Shown: in pieces, positions 23,513-37,314 of the stretch | How the letters are laid out: each line of letters starts with the position of its first letter | Position numbering within the stretch: position 1 is the stretch's first letter | Origin: Hofstenia miamia | Taxonomy: Eukaryota; Xenacoelomorpha; Acoela | Length of the DNA: 64,000 nucleotides | Assembly (NCBI GenBank): GCA_004352715.1 | Contig: SCFE01000060.1 | Coordinates: 138,848-202,847, forward strand | Reading direction: 5' to 3' | Translations under genes and position numbers: made by a program | Notes under the pieces: generated by a model | Told to the model about the DNA's origin: nothing | What the model saw: only the letters and a program-made list of their open reading frames with translations | Databases searched by the model: none

Positions 23513-23616
23513 ACTTAGTGCGGAATTCGCACATTGCGTTCCAGCTCTTAACTAATCATTGATGAATTGACCCCGCCGTGATTATAACCACACTAGAATT
23601 AGGATAAAATGGTAGT
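23513..23616. other. Right flank of mariner
   Basis: Unique sequence beyond the right TA. It reappears in the partial duplication at 23992-24225. Confidence 0.6.
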
Positions 23617-24225
23617 NGGAGAATACCACGAGTCAGCATTCCTCGTCTCTTTGTCTTGATTGTCTGCGCAACTCAACCATCAAATCCGAGTAATAGGCAC
23701 CAGTGATGGGAGACCTTCTGGGAAAGTAGTCGATTAGCAGGAGACCTTTCGAATCCCAGAAGACTGATGCTATCACCTTGCCTGCAGAGAACTGGGTCCG
23801 AAACTTCATTGGAGGCGGCGAGTCACAGTGTTTCCACTGTGACTCGGCGGCGATCTTGCTCTCAGGGTTCCAGTGGTGCACCCAGGTCTCGTCTCCAGTC
23901 ACAAGTCGCAAATGAAAGTCTTCTGGGTCTCTCCTGTAGAGCTTGAGAAGTTGTGAACTGAGCTGCATCCGATGCTGTCGATCGTGCACTNTCAATGAGT
24001 TTGGAGTCTTCTTATACCTGAAAGGACAAAGCAAAATGAACCTAGATAAGCATGCATGCATGGTTAGAACTTATTTAGTCATTTCTAAGTGTTCCGTTCT
24101 ACTTATTGAACGTGCCTCGTAACTTAGTGCGGAATTCGCACATTGCGTTCCAGCTCTTAACTAATCATTGATGAATTGACCCCGCCGTGATTATAACCAC
24201 ACTAGAATTAGGATAAAATGGTAGT
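23617..24225. repeat. Exact partial duplication of mariner and flank at single-N joins
   Basis: A single N at 23617 is followed by 23618-23990, which by eye is identical to 22618-22990 (offset exactly 1000). A second single N at 23991 is followed by 23992-24225, identical to 23383-23616. The second block includes host flank outside the inverted repeat, so it is not a second transposition event. The intervening 392 bases (22991-23382) are absent from the copy. The simplest reading is a scaffolding or gap-filling artefact. A real local duplication with internal deletion is possible but less likely. The apparent transposase frame in this copy is the same frameshifted fragment. Confidence 0.9.
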
Positions 24226-24494
24226 TCCAAAGTGGAAGCAAAAAAGTGCAATTGCTGCAGTGAAGATAGTATCATAAAGTGTAACAAAAAATGACAGTAG
24301 TTGTATATATATGTTATAGTAAGATTGTGGAATCCCTAAATTTCAGAGGATTTGTAAAATTGCTTTTTCATTTACTAAACTTCTGAAATTTTTGAAATAT
24401 CTTAACCCTAGCCTTAATTACGAAACAACCCCACTAAATTTAGAGCTTCTATGAAATTTTAGAGATTTTACGAAATTCTTAATTTCCCAATATT

Positions 24495-24531
<37 letters not shown>

Positions 24532-26575
24532 CACTCATTACCTGGAAAGGGCTGTTAGTAGTTGAATCACCTCGGGAGTTAAATGCATAGGTTGAGCTAT
24601 TTCTGCGTGATAAATTCTTTTTTTCCTTTTCTTTTTTTAGCCTCTTCCTCTTAAAATTTAATCTAAAAATATCCTCATTGTTTTTCTAAAGTTTAAAGAT
24701 CTACTATTTTGGGAAGCTTACTCGGCATATACATACATTATTTTTAATCTGATTAAAAAATTGCTACATTGATAATTATTATAATATCATATAGAAACAT
24801 AGAGTTTTAAATTGGACTGGTTAAATCTTCATTGAAAGCTTCGACTTGTGTTTTCCCTAATATATATATATATATATATATATAATTGTACTTAATGATT
24901 ATAAAAATATAAATTTGATGAGCCAGATTATTTTATTAAAATATTCAAACACAAAAGCGCCATGTCAATAATTTAACTTCTTAACCCCATTTCAATAATG
25001 GAGAAAGTTGTTGTCAAATTCAAAAAACGATAGCTAAAATTTATTTCAAAATTTAAGAGGTATGATTGAAGAACATATTTGCATTTATATAGCTAACCGA
25101 CGGCATAATTACAAAATATATGACTATATGACGAAAGTTTGAAATTGCAATACATATGAAAATATCTAGGAATTCTATAAATTTAGCTTGTTCTAAACAT
25201 AGAAATATTTTGATATTGTTCTATAAAAAATGATGAATGATTCTGGTAAAAAAACTCTGAGTAAGAAATTTTTTTAAAATCCATTTAACAATTACTTTAG
25301 TGTTTCAGTAGTGGTTTGTAATTTTCGTGTTGTAAAAATAATATTTCTCTCTGTGGAATAAATTGCAAAATTAAATTTTCGTCAGAGTTGAAAAAATAAA
25401 TCTGTTCTCATTGACACTGCCTTTTTTATTACATTAATTCTGAATTAAAATCAAGTTTTGTTTATATTCTCTTAATTTGGAGATCTAAAACTATAATTTT
25501 TGGTTAATTAATACTAACTATTTTTTCATTCCAAACATGCAAAATTTGCAGTTAATTTTAATTACAAATTACATTGTAATTTTTTTTACTTAAATTTTGC
25601 AAATAGTGTATTTATAAGCGAACAGTAACACTTTGAATTGTTAATTGCCCTCAGTTAAATCATAAAATACTAAACTATTTCTGTAAGTAGTATGTAAGTA
25701 AAGCAATTAAAAATAGGCAACTCTTGACACTGATTCTGGTTAAGAACTACAACATAAACCTATTGAGAGAAGCATTTGTGTTCAGTTTAGAAAAAACAAA
25801 ATATTTGCAAAGCAATTCTTGTACATGACTTTTTAAAACTATTTGACTATTCAATTAATTAGTATCTAAACATCTTAATATACATGTAAGTGTTGATTTG
25901 CCAAATTTTTTAATTTTTTCACATTATCTACACACAAAGTGCAATTTATGTGCAAAGTATAGACGTTTTAAGTGTCATGAGAGGTCTTATGATTTTGCTC
26001 TTCCTAATGAATTGATAGGATAGGGTTCCATTTAACCAGAATATTTTAACATTCATCTTAGACTAAAGAAAGAAATGTGGATGGAATTTTATTATTTGGA
26101 AATGCATTCAGTTGCATGAATGCGGAATTCTAATGAGCTATTATTGACAACTTGCCTATCATAAATAATGACATAATTATAATTCCACGTTCTGTTTATG
26201 AGATTGAAGTCAGGTAAATGGCGACACATTCAAATTTTTATGATTGAACCAAGAGCTATTTGCATAAATTGAGAAAATTTTCATAAGAGAGTGAAATTGT
26301 TGGACATCTGCTTTAATTATCATCTGAAATTCATGACTTTGCACACATCGTCTGTAGCAACTGTTTTTCGTTAAATTGTTAATCCATCCTATGAAGCTTT
26401 ATGAATTAGGGAGACGAATATATAGCAATTCATGTCAACTCAGAAAAATTTCAGTATGAGTACACTTGTATCCTGAGTGTCACTTAGGTAAAGGGGTCAT
26501 CATGAGCATAATTAGCTATTTTGCAAATAAATACATACATTCCAACTTTTTAAGAATTCATTCTATATTTATAGC
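24226..26575. other. AT-rich sequence with short TA arrays
   Basis: Nothing coding recognised. Holds (AT)n runs at 24500-24528 and 24861-24884. Confidence 0.6.
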
Positions 26576-26576
26576 T

Positions 26577-26616
<40 letters not shown>
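26576..26616. repeat. Compound (CA)n(TA)n microsatellite
   Basis: A run of CA dinucleotides passes directly into TA dinucleotides, ending where a Tc1-like end may begin (TACTGCTGTTCAAATC). Confidence 0.9.
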
Positions 26617-26959
26617 CTGCTGTTCAAATCTCTTGCAACACCGTAGTCAAATCCTTTAATGCTACCTTACAGCAGATACAATGCGCAATAAATTCAATAT
26701 ATGTATATACCAGGAACCACAATTTACCAGCCTTTTTGATGTGTTTCCGTTCAATTTGCGGTTACTAAGCACCCCCAGTGACTGTTTTTTCAATTAAATT
26801 TCATTTTTCACGCCAACAAAAGACTTACAACATTAATTGTTTCCTGAAATTTTACAGAGTAAAAGCAAACATCAAGAAAAAATATTTTTATACAGGAGAA
26901 TTAGTAAATATTTATAGTAGTAAAATATTACAAATTGAACAAAATAAAAATGAGATTTT

Positions 26960-27620
26960 TTAAAATTTTTGTCGTGTTCTCCAGCTTTTGATGACCGCTT
27001 CAACGTGCTGAAGCATTTGTGAGAAAAGATACTCGATATTTCATTTTGATGTGGCACAAAATTCTCCCTCTACCATTTACTTGGTTTTTCTATATTTCAG
27101 GCCGTTTTGAGGTCATTTTTAATTAATTTCGACCATTATTTTGAGGTCAAAGGATTGAGAAGAACAGTCATGGAGAAGAGTTACATATTCTTCTTCTATG
27201 AATCTTTTATTAGAAGTGCAGGCGGCAGGAGGCACAATTTTGCTTAAAAATGTGGTCTGGACCAAAAAACACTAAGTGTAAACATTCACAAAGAATTGCA
27301 CAGTATTTTCATATTGACTCCAACGATTTTGACAAGCCTCCGTTTGCGATAAACCTTCTATCATTACACTTCAACCACCATAGCTGAAGGCTTTATTTGT
27401 GTACAGTATTTGTTTGCTACTCCTTTGAGTGATCTTCCATTTTCTCTTCGACGGGAGTGAACCTCGAATTTGCTTTTGTCATTAAATATAATATATGCAC
27501 AATTTTCACAGAAACTCTATTGCACCATGCCAGTGGATTCTTCATCTGTTTATCGGTCATATATGGTTTCTTAGCAGCTATTTTAAACACCAGTCCGTAT
27601 ATAAACAAAATACGCTGTGC
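26960..27620 (-). pseudogene. Tc1-like transposase remnant
   Basis: On the minus strand the pieces fall in Tc1 order. AQRIL, GLVFKIAAKKPYMTDKQMK and LAWCNR (27620 to about 27520) match the end of the DNA-binding region. NDKSKFEVHSRRENGRSL (about 27470-27420) matches the first catalytic Asp block (FSDESKF). It is followed by a NKYCTQIKPSAMVV stretch. SQSFDLKIM (about 27160) corresponds to the SPDLNPIE block holding the third acidic residue, here altered. The C-terminal AVIKSWRTRQKF before the stop at 26960-26962 resembles the usual 'AVIKAKGG-TKY' end. The block with the second Asp (DNDPKH) is not recognisable. Many stops and frameshifts intervene, so it is an old, dead copy. The sequence from 26615 (TACTGCTGTTCAAATCTC) may be its left end, but no matching right end was found. 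Confidence 0.7.
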
Positions 27621-28351
27621 TTACTGCTCGAAACACACTTAGTACTAGCCAACTTTTGCTGGATTTGAAAAGCTGTCAATTTTAGAGTAATACTAGAAAC
27701 GCGAAAATAGGTCAAAATGACCTATAAGTCTTTGTTGTTTGCTTCATTATTCATTCAGCAAAAACACTAGTAAGTTCATATAATTCCAATTATGTTGACA
27801 ATCTCATTGAATTTGCCATTAGTAGAACTTTTGTGTCTATTCAATAATTTTCCCTTTTGAAACTTCAGATGTAAATATATATTTCGCGTTGCTATGGAGG
27901 CCTCCTCTCTCCAATGCTCTAAAATTCTTCAAATTGTACTGGAACTCCACTCCACGATTTTGACTATATCTTGCATGCTCTTCCTTCTTCATGGTTCATA
28001 TAATCATATCTCTTACTGGGTCAGGGGTATACTTTGGAACTAGACATGGAAATATGACGCATAACGACTATGCAACAGATTTATTGCAATCAGGTTGATA
28101 ATGCAAGTTCTAATCATAATTAATAAATTAGCTAAATATTTATAATCTCATGCGAGACTTTTGTTTGAGTAGGAGACGAAGAGTAATTGAGAAAATTGCC
28201 CCGGCGGCGTGTACGTCAACATAATTCAAAAGAAGGCTTATAAATTGTGGTACCTAGCCTTTAAATATTTTTCAATTATTGCAGACTGTGGCTGCTGTAA
28301 GCTAAAATTAAAGCATTTAACTATGCTGTTGCAAATCATTATTGTCCGGCA

Positions 28352-28389
<38 letters not shown>

Positions 28390-31300
28390 GCTGTTGTTTC
28401 AATAAATGTTTTCGGTTTCGTTTTTTTAGCTAGCTACTAAAGTACATTTTCATAACACCAAATGAAGGTGTCAGTTAAGTAAAACAAAATTACAAATTTT
28501 CTTTGTAGTTTTCAAAGCTTTTGCTATTTGAGTAATCAATAAATTTCAAATAATGTCGATAAGTTATTTAACTACAATTAGTAATGTAATGTAGGGAAAA
28601 TTTAAAGGAAACTATAATTTGCAATCGATTCTCAACTCCTTAATATTTCGCTATTTAGCTGAAGCTATGTCTATGTAGTGGCACAGCTGAACAATTGAAA
28701 ATTGGCTATTTCTAATTTTTTACACTTTCCTGTTGATGCACCCTAATATATATATATATATATATCTTACTTTGAGCCTCGTTAATGACGCCTGCATAAA
28801 ATGATGTTTTGCTTGAAATTTATAGAAACTTAAGTTGCAACAGCAAAAATACCTTATTGGAAGTTTCATTTTGTTGAATATAATATTGTCAATGGTACTC
28901 AAATTGTAACTTACAGATAAACATGTAATTAAATAAAATGTTGATTGATTACATTTCACTAAGATTGTCATGTTGGAACTGTCGTCTGATCTCTCTCGGC
29001 TGTCACCAACGGTTGACTGAAAATGTGTTGATATTTGCAATGGATAAAGTTTATCTTAATTTACATTGTTCTACTTAAGACTATTTAAAGCCTAAAAATA
29101 TATATATCAGTGTTTCTTCGTCCTTTAAACCAAATATAATTGCTTGTTTGATTGTTGTTATACATCCTTATATATTCTCTTTAATTTCATTTAATATTTT
29201 AAAATTGAATTTTTTGTATTAAATTGCAAAATTGAGTTGATGAAATTGAGACTGCATAGCATATTTCATTGTAAACATTCATACATTAAAAAAGTAAATA
29301 AATTTTGTTACACAAATTTGAATTGTTAATTAATTCAAAATTTTGTTCTAATCCCCTTAATTCAAACATTAATCTCGTTAAATATCATGTTGTTAGCTAA
29401 TCCAAACAGCCTAACAATGATCTTCAATGATTAAACTTAATGCTGTCAATAAGTTTGGTCCATTTTTTCGAAAGTAAACAACTGATATAAAGTTGAAAAT
29501 CCTCTTATGTTGAAATGAATGCACAAGTTGCTTAAAATTATTAAGGAACTAAACAATTTCTCAATATAATAGTTCAAATACATTTTGTAAATAATGTAAA
29601 TCAGAATAGGTGTGACTGTTCAGAAAAGATTTCATCTTTTACATAAATCATAATTTATTCAATGACTTTAAGTTCTATTAAACACCCCAAAAATATTTAA
29701 GCTATTCGATGTTCTTGATAAGGACTAATGTTTTGCTGAAACGTACTTTTAATACAACCACGCAACAAATATTTCTGGCTTCTTTGCTAGCCGTGGTAAA
29801 AAACTTTCTATTACTCCTTTTTAAATGATATAATATGTTCAATATAAATCCATAAAAATAATCATTTTATAAATTTTATAGATTTTTTAATTAATAGAAC
29901 CTATCTATTTTTGCAACATTTTGTTTGGATTAGAGCCCACGAGTGGTGCAGTGAAAAGTCATGCGGTGCGATGATAAATTTTCCACTCGATTGATACATT
30001 GAAAAACTCTTAAACTTGTTTATTTTAACACTGCAATATGAAGAATCAGTTTTTCTTTTTTGAAATACACATTTCCAATCACTAAAGGTCTAACTACGAT
30101 GAGTTTCGATTATCAGCACCAACAATATTATTCAACCAGCACGCTTTCTGGACCCATTTAGGTCAGTACTGGTCCCAATTTCATAGCACGAAAATGTGGT
30201 TTTTAAAATTCCTTTAGATACGGATCTACGTCGAACAAGTAATTAATCTACGGGATCTTAGCAAAATGATATCACTTTGTGTCCTATTTATTGTAATTTT
30301 ATTTCAAATTTTAAGCTTTTGCTGTTGTCTACATACAATTATTGGTTTAATATTCATTTACCAAAAGTGGAAATTTTATTCTGAATATTTTCGCAAAAAA
30401 TGGTTGAAAAAGATTGCTCATGATGCGTATGCTTTTGAATGAGAACATATTAATTTTCACCATTTCTAAAACATTTGAATTGATTTGCTGTACTTATAAG
30501 TTGGTGAAGCTTTCTCACTTGTGGTACAAATTTTGGTCAACGCACAGGGCTCTAGCTTCAATACCAAAACGTTGCATTTTAAAATTTTATTTCTGGATCG
30601 GTCAGATATTTTTTTACAATACTGCACTTACAAAGACTCTTACTAAACGGTATTTCCTAGGTTGTATCAAATCTGTGTACGAAATTATATTACATCCATA
30701 AGTGGAGAAATATTTTAGACCAAATTCATTGCGGCTCAAAATCAATCCATATGACTAAAAATAGCTGTAAAAGGAAACCTTAATCAACCCAGGCATTTTT
30801 CAAAATTTGTGCTGGTTCTAATTTTTTTGAAAAAAACTCAACAAATATTGAAGTTATCTCAAATGTGAAAACACCACTGGAAAGAGAAAGATTTACTTTT
30901 TCATTTGTATCCTTAATTTGGGTCCCGATGGGACAAGGGTGATCTATTGATTGAAAGCAAAGTAGATTAGGCTAGCTCTAGCTACCATGAGCGTTAGACC
31001 GCTGTATTATGTGAACACTAGTATACAAAATATTTAAATATTTTACAAAATCGGATTTTTCATTAAACAGGAGTTAATATTTCATTGTTCCTCAAACACA
31101 AAAATAATTTTTTTGAGAAATTTTTACCATAGCAGGGAAGCGTACTTACTTATAGGCTTAGAGAAAATTGGTTGAGAATGTGAACAAAACAGCTGTCACT
31201 TTAAATGCACAATAGGCTGTTTGGGGTTATATGTAGAAACCATAAAATTGTAATCAGACACTTATTTTAAAATAGTCCATATTGTTAAGAGTATTTAAAA

Positions 31301-32042
31301 GTGGAATTTATTACTTTAAGTTGACAACGATTATGAAGAATCACCGAATGTATTCTAAACCGAGACTTTTACAATTACTACGAATCACTATTTAAAATAA
31401 AAGTAAATTAAAACTGGTTTATTTTGTGAATGGTAAAACAATTAAGCGGAATATTATACCAAATGCCTTTGTTGTTAGTTCAATGAAAATAACTTAATTA
31501 TTCTTGCAACTATATGGAATTTCAACATCAATGAAATAAACTTCCAAATTAGTAGGGTAATGCAGATGATGAATTAAGGGCTCCCTGTTAATTAATATAA
31601 AGACGTTATCTGAAGAATTTGTCTGGTTAAATTTGCAACATATTGGATTCAGTTTTGAACACAATTTAGAGGAAATTTTTCTATTATCATTAGTATATCT
31701 CATATTTTCATAGAATCTAGAATAATTACTTTTTAGATCATGACAAAAGTAACCCAATCGATGAAATAGTAATTAAAGTTGTAATAATGTGATAAAAATA
31801 GCATGCTTATCACTAAATACGCATGCATTTGGGCCATAAATTTTTCATCAATCTTTTGCTTAATGATTTCTTAATGCAAACATTTTTGGAAATATCAATG
31901 AATTTTATTAATTTCTGTGATGGCTTCTTTTAGAAATATATGTAGGTAATCGTAGAGTATTTACAAAGTCATCATTTTAAATGAAAATAGATTTTGCAAG
32001 CACTACCAGTGGTAAACTCTATCAAAAATATTGAAAAAAAAT
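27621..32042. other. AT-rich sequence, nothing coding recognised
   Basis: Contains (TA)n runs at 28354-28385 and 28745-28765. Candidate frames of 60-106 codons show no motif or splice context. Confidence 0.55.
28354..28385. repeat. (TA)n microsatellite
   Basis: About 16 uninterrupted TA units. Confidence 0.95.
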
Positions 32043-32050
32043 ATATATAT

Positions 32051-32699
32051 CAGAGTTGCAAGTGGGTCAATCCTACTGACCCACTTTCCACTGAATCAGA
32101 ACCCGCGCAGTGCTGACCCATTGACCCATCAGAATGCAAAATTATAGAGTGCTACAAAATATAAAATAAAATATATTTCCTTAAAAAAATTAGTTAACAA
32201 ATAAAATATGTTTCATATGCGTGCATAAGAACAGAAAGGGCCTCCACACCTTCATCTGCAAGTTGGTTTCTTGAAGGTATTACTATGTGATTCAAGTGAA
32301 ACAAAATGCCTCTCTGACTCTACAGATGCTTCTTGAATGACAAATATCTAACGTGCAATAGCTCAAAGTATTCGAAACTCGAATCGCTTTTCATACCAAA
32401 ACTTTAACGGATCAAACAGACTTTGATTTTCGTTAGAAATTTGATCATCAAGATTAACATATCGCCTAACTTCTGTTTTGCATTTTTTCTTATATTATTC
32501 ATACGTAAGTATTGTATCCCTTGGTTTGTGTTGCAAGTGCATACTAAAAATTAGCAAAGGGATCAATTTTGGGCATTTTCTTTTGCGAAACAGTTGAGTC
32601 GCTTGTGCTTTCTATATTATCAATAATTTTTTAAAAAAGTGCTGTCTGTATTACAAGTAGGTCAACCCTAAACATCAACATGGATCACTTGCAACTCTG
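32051..32699. mobile_element. Non-autonomous hAT-type element (CAGAGTTGCA tips)
   Basis: The left tip reads CAGAGTTGCAAGTGGGTCAA from 32051. The right tip, read on the minus strand from 32699, is CAGAGTTGCAAGTGATCC. These are inverted repeats sharing the first 14 bases. Just inside both ends lie GGGTCA/TGACCC-rich subterminal motifs. Flanking 8-mers are ATATATAT (left) and ATATAATT (right), a 6/8 match consistent with a decayed 8-bp hAT target duplication, though TA-rich flanks make chance similarity easy. The 649-base interior has no transposase frame. The same tip occurs at 50864-51211, which supports a family. Confidence 0.6.
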
Positions 32700-35600
32700 A
32701 TATAATTATATATATACCATTGTTTTCCCAAAATTGAATTCATAAAAATTCATAAATGAATTTATAAAAATTTCAATTTTTAATAAAATTCACAATGAGT
32801 TTGCGTATGTGTCCATCTTAATGGTCTCGCTTGATAGCACAAAATAATATTTAGCAAATAATATCCAAATTGTGTGATAGATACATTACGATATAGCATA
32901 TAATTCATTGGTTGATAGGCATAAGCATATTCAGGTAATTTGATGCAATCAAAGAAAATGAATTTTTCATTTAATACTGAAAGATATGAAGGAATACTTC
33001 ATTGTACACTCTGAATCCGATTAGCCTACTGACCCAAAATCGACGGTAGTTTTTGGGGAGAAGTGCGCATAATAACATTTCGCTTTCATTGATTACAGAT
33101 AAATAGTCACATTTATCAAATTGTTCTGCGTCATGTGTAGAAATGTAGCAAGAACCAATTACAACATTTCTAATCAGAATTTCAATACATGTAAGTATCA
33201 GCTACTGAATTAATGTTTTTATAATTTTTTAGATCTTAAACTTTCAAAAACCTTCAAATTGAATGCACATGATTCTGTGTTGCCGTAGAGGAAAACTAAC
33301 GTTAGCTAATTTCATGTTTATAGGCATTTATGACTCTACACAACATCCGCAGATTAGACATGCATAATATCTGTATCCTTAGAATTGTCTTGACCAACAT
33401 AACGATGTTGTGTATCATAATCTATGTTTTGATAAATGTCAAAAACGTAGAATCCCATATTTTACTCGAATTTTGTTTAGTATTCTTCTTGAATTTTACG
33501 CTATTTTGTTTAGACCTCAAAACTACACAATAGATATTTCCATTTTGTATAATAATTGTTTAGCAAATAATGACATTTAGCTATTTCGCAGTCTGGTAAG
33601 CAAACTCGAAATGAAAATAGCAATTCTATCTGGGAGGATAAAACAAAGAATGCCTTTACTCAATCTTCTATTCAATGCCCTAATTTTGAATTCTTTAATA
33701 TCATATGTCTTTAAAGAAAATTGAAAACTTTCATTGAAGTGATGGATTAATTCTGCACACATATTACAAAAGACTTATGAAATATATTTCCTGAACATAT
33801 TTATTTCAATTTCTACAAAAAGCGTACAAAGCACTCTTTTAAGGTGAATATTGATTTCAATAATTATGATCACTATGCAAAATGTATTGGTTCATGCCAT
33901 TCAGTGTTTGAAGGATACCGTGTCATGCCGTGCTGTGCGTTGCCCCTGTCCATTTTTACAGAAAATTTTATACCCACCTAAAATACGTATAAAATATATA
34001 TTTTACTTTCCTAAGCAAATGAATTAAGAGCAGCTAAAGCAATAATAACAAATATATTCATTGAAACAATCACAATAAAAATTTTAAAAATAACACGCAT
34101 TTGTTTTAGTAAGTAAATTTTTTGGTGATTACAAGGATGAAATTTTTATGTCCCTATGCATCAGAATTTTTCATAGACATCAGAAATTTTTTAAATTATC
34201 AAGCACAAACAGCTTTATAACCAAGTAACAAAAGAGATTTATATATATATATATACATATATTGACCAATAACTATTTTAAAAATAGTGCATGCAAGCAT
34301 TTGATTGACTGCATAGAAAATTTGGTCAAGACACTAGAATAAATTTTTAGACATTCCTAAATGCACACGCAAAAGAGGTAAGAAAATCTAACAATTGGGA
34401 TCAAAAACAGATTAGGGTACAATAAGAACAAATTTGTTTCAAATGTTGGTTTTTGATTCTTTTATAAATAAAATTTCTGAATAATTTACAAATATTTTCA
34501 TTTAGCCTAAATTACTGCCTTTCTTAATTGACCCAAGAAATTGCAGTTAAAATGATGATCTGTTTACTCTCCTTGACTTTGCGTAATCAAATGTAAAATC
34601 ATCGTTTATTTCTTTATAGTCAGGGGTGCTAAAAAATAAAGTGCACTATTATTTTTGATTAAATATTTAAAAAAAGATAGGTGCACTTTCCAATTTAAGA
34701 AAATTGACTTATTGCAAAAAGTGGTGTTATTTTTTAATATAAGTGCTTAACAATTTTGCAATCCCTAATCTAAGCTTTGCTAGTTGGTTTCATTTTCTTT
34801 CTGATGTGTAGACGCCATGTTAACAAACAATGATTTTGGATTTGTGGTTTAGTTCAAATGCCTGTAACTTACATCTAGCTTCCAAATAAGTTGAAAATAG
34901 GAACACTTATTCCAAAAATAGTTGTATTATAGATACAGTGTTTATGAAGTAATAGGAAAATCCAGGAGCAGAGTAATGAGCAAATATTAATGTCTTAATC
35001 TCATTAAGTTAATTACAAGGTGCCTGCTTATTTTTGTGATACAATATCTGTAAGGAAATTTTCAAAAAGACGTGAATGAATTATATTTAATGCAAATACA
35101 ATTGATTCTCTTCAAACACTATTTCAATGATTTGAATTTAAATTGCGAAGTAATATATATTAAGCATACGTGTTTTTGAATTTAATCTAACTACTGCTGC
35201 CAAACTTGTTTTAAAAGAAGCACGGTGAAATTATCTTCACATTTATTTTCGATTTTGACAAATGATAAAATGCAAAAACAAGAGCATTTACTACCCTTCA
35301 TAAATGCACTATTAAGTTAGTCCAAAATACACTTATTGTGAGTATTATAGTGCACATATTTTTAAAAACTTAATTTTTAGCATCTCTCTTAGTACCCAAC
35401 TGCATAATATGTTGGCACAACTGTAACATATTTGCTAAATAATATTTTTGTCTTGATTACAAGTTTGATGGCATAAAATTATTTTTGTACCTTTTGCATA
35501 TTATGTTTGTAATAGGGCAGGGTTTGTTTTTTTAATCTTTTGTGCAATTAAAAATTACACAAACCAAAATAAGATGAACATTATTGTTGCACGTTTATTC

Positions 35601-36650
35601 CCAATATCTTAAAAAATTATTGCCAATTTCAAACCTCATCAGCAGTTACCAACGAAATATAATTAGCAATTGTTGTACTGACACGACAACGCTCAGTATC
35701 TCTTACTTTGTTAGAGTATGTTGACATATGTATATATATATATATATAAACATATATGCCTTGTAAATTGCTTAATGCCAGATTGTATGTATATTAAGTG
35801 TATATATATTGCAGTGTCAAAAATATTTGAGAGTAGCATGCATACTAACAAATTTTCTATTGCTCATAGATGAATAATATATTGCATAAATGCACATGAT
35901 CATATTGGTAAGGTAAATGCACTATTCATCTTTGCTGATTTTCTCAGTTGTCATGCAGTGCTGTCCATTACTCATTATGGTATATCATGGGCTGCGGATT
36001 GTCATTCTTTAATAAAAACAATGAAAAAATATGCACTCATTATGGAATCTAAGCGTTGAATTAGTTCTACATCCATTCATGCTAATATCTGTAAGTAGGG
36101 CAGGAAGCAACAGGTTACAGTACAATTTGCAAATGGTGTAGCAAATTCAAGATGAGCTCAATTTCCTCATTTGCACATACTGCAATGAACCGGACGATCA
36201 ATGACTTAGCGTTTAGATCCTACCATATTCGTGAAAACCGAATTGATGGATATCAGCATTTGCTCCTCTCATAAAATTCGTTTAGATGATTTCCAATCTA
36301 CCATGTGTCTACTCTACCTGAGTGTTACATTCACAAATGACACAGCACAGGTTACAGCGAGTGGAACCTACTCATGAAATTTTCAAAATGGCCGATGAAA
36401 AATATAATTTGTATGACGAAATTGTATATTTCCTTCATTACTTACATTAAGGATAGAAACAATGCACGGCATATGATAAAATACACCAGGTAACAAACAG
36501 CGCTTGTATGGCAACTGATAAAAGAAGAAAAAATGATTAGGTGCCTTTACATATGAAATATGTTAATGTGCGTATGTGCAATATTCCATTCATTTATGAC
36601 CAATGGAAAAATAGCCAGTAAACTACTCTCAAAACTTTTAGAACTAAGTA

Positions 36651-36652
<2 letters not shown>
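32700..36652. other. AT-rich sequence, nothing recognised
   Basis: No coding or repeat structure beyond short (TA)n runs at 34240-34262 and 35731-35750. Confidence 0.6.
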
Positions 36653-36692
<40 letters not shown>

Positions 36693-36751
36693 TGTATATT
36701 TACATATATATGTATATATATACTGTATATATATGTATATATATATATATG
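36653..36751. repeat. Interrupted (TA)n microsatellite
   Basis: TA dinucleotides interspersed with TACTG and TATGTA variants over about 100 bases. Confidence 0.9.
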
Positions 36752-37249
36752 TTTTTTCTATCTAGTTTGCAAAGAGCTCCATTCTCTTGATAGGATTGGT
36801 TATTAAACCATTCAATGAGGACTTTGCAAAGAATTGATTCAAGATGTTAGAAAATAATATTTTTTGGAATTGTGAGAATTTTCTACACTTTTTTGAATTT
36901 TTAAAGAGTTTTTGAGAGGAGTGAGTCACTTTACATAAGCTCTTGACACTTAGCTAAAAATAATAGATTAGCGTTAGATTATTAATTTCAATTTACACGT
37001 TACACTGAGTAAGTACATATGCAATATTTACTAAATATATTATTGCAACTCATTTATTCAACTTGATAGTCTGTCAGTTTGTAAGTAGATTTTATATATA
37101 CATTCATTAAAGCATCAAAATTTTCAAAACCAAATATTTCGGTAGCAAGTGTTATGAACGCTTTGCTAAAATCAGAAAATATAGAGTTGAATTTTACAAT
37201 TTCTGAAGAGAAATCCCCTATAATTAAAAAATTTGCGAGAAAATATGTA

Positions 37250-37253
<4 letters not shown>

Positions 37254-37312
<59 letters not shown>
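37254..37312. repeat. (TA)n microsatellite
   Basis: About 29 uninterrupted TA units. This is the longest fully assembled pure TA array in the window. Confidence 0.95.
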
Positions 37313-37314
<2 letters not shown>

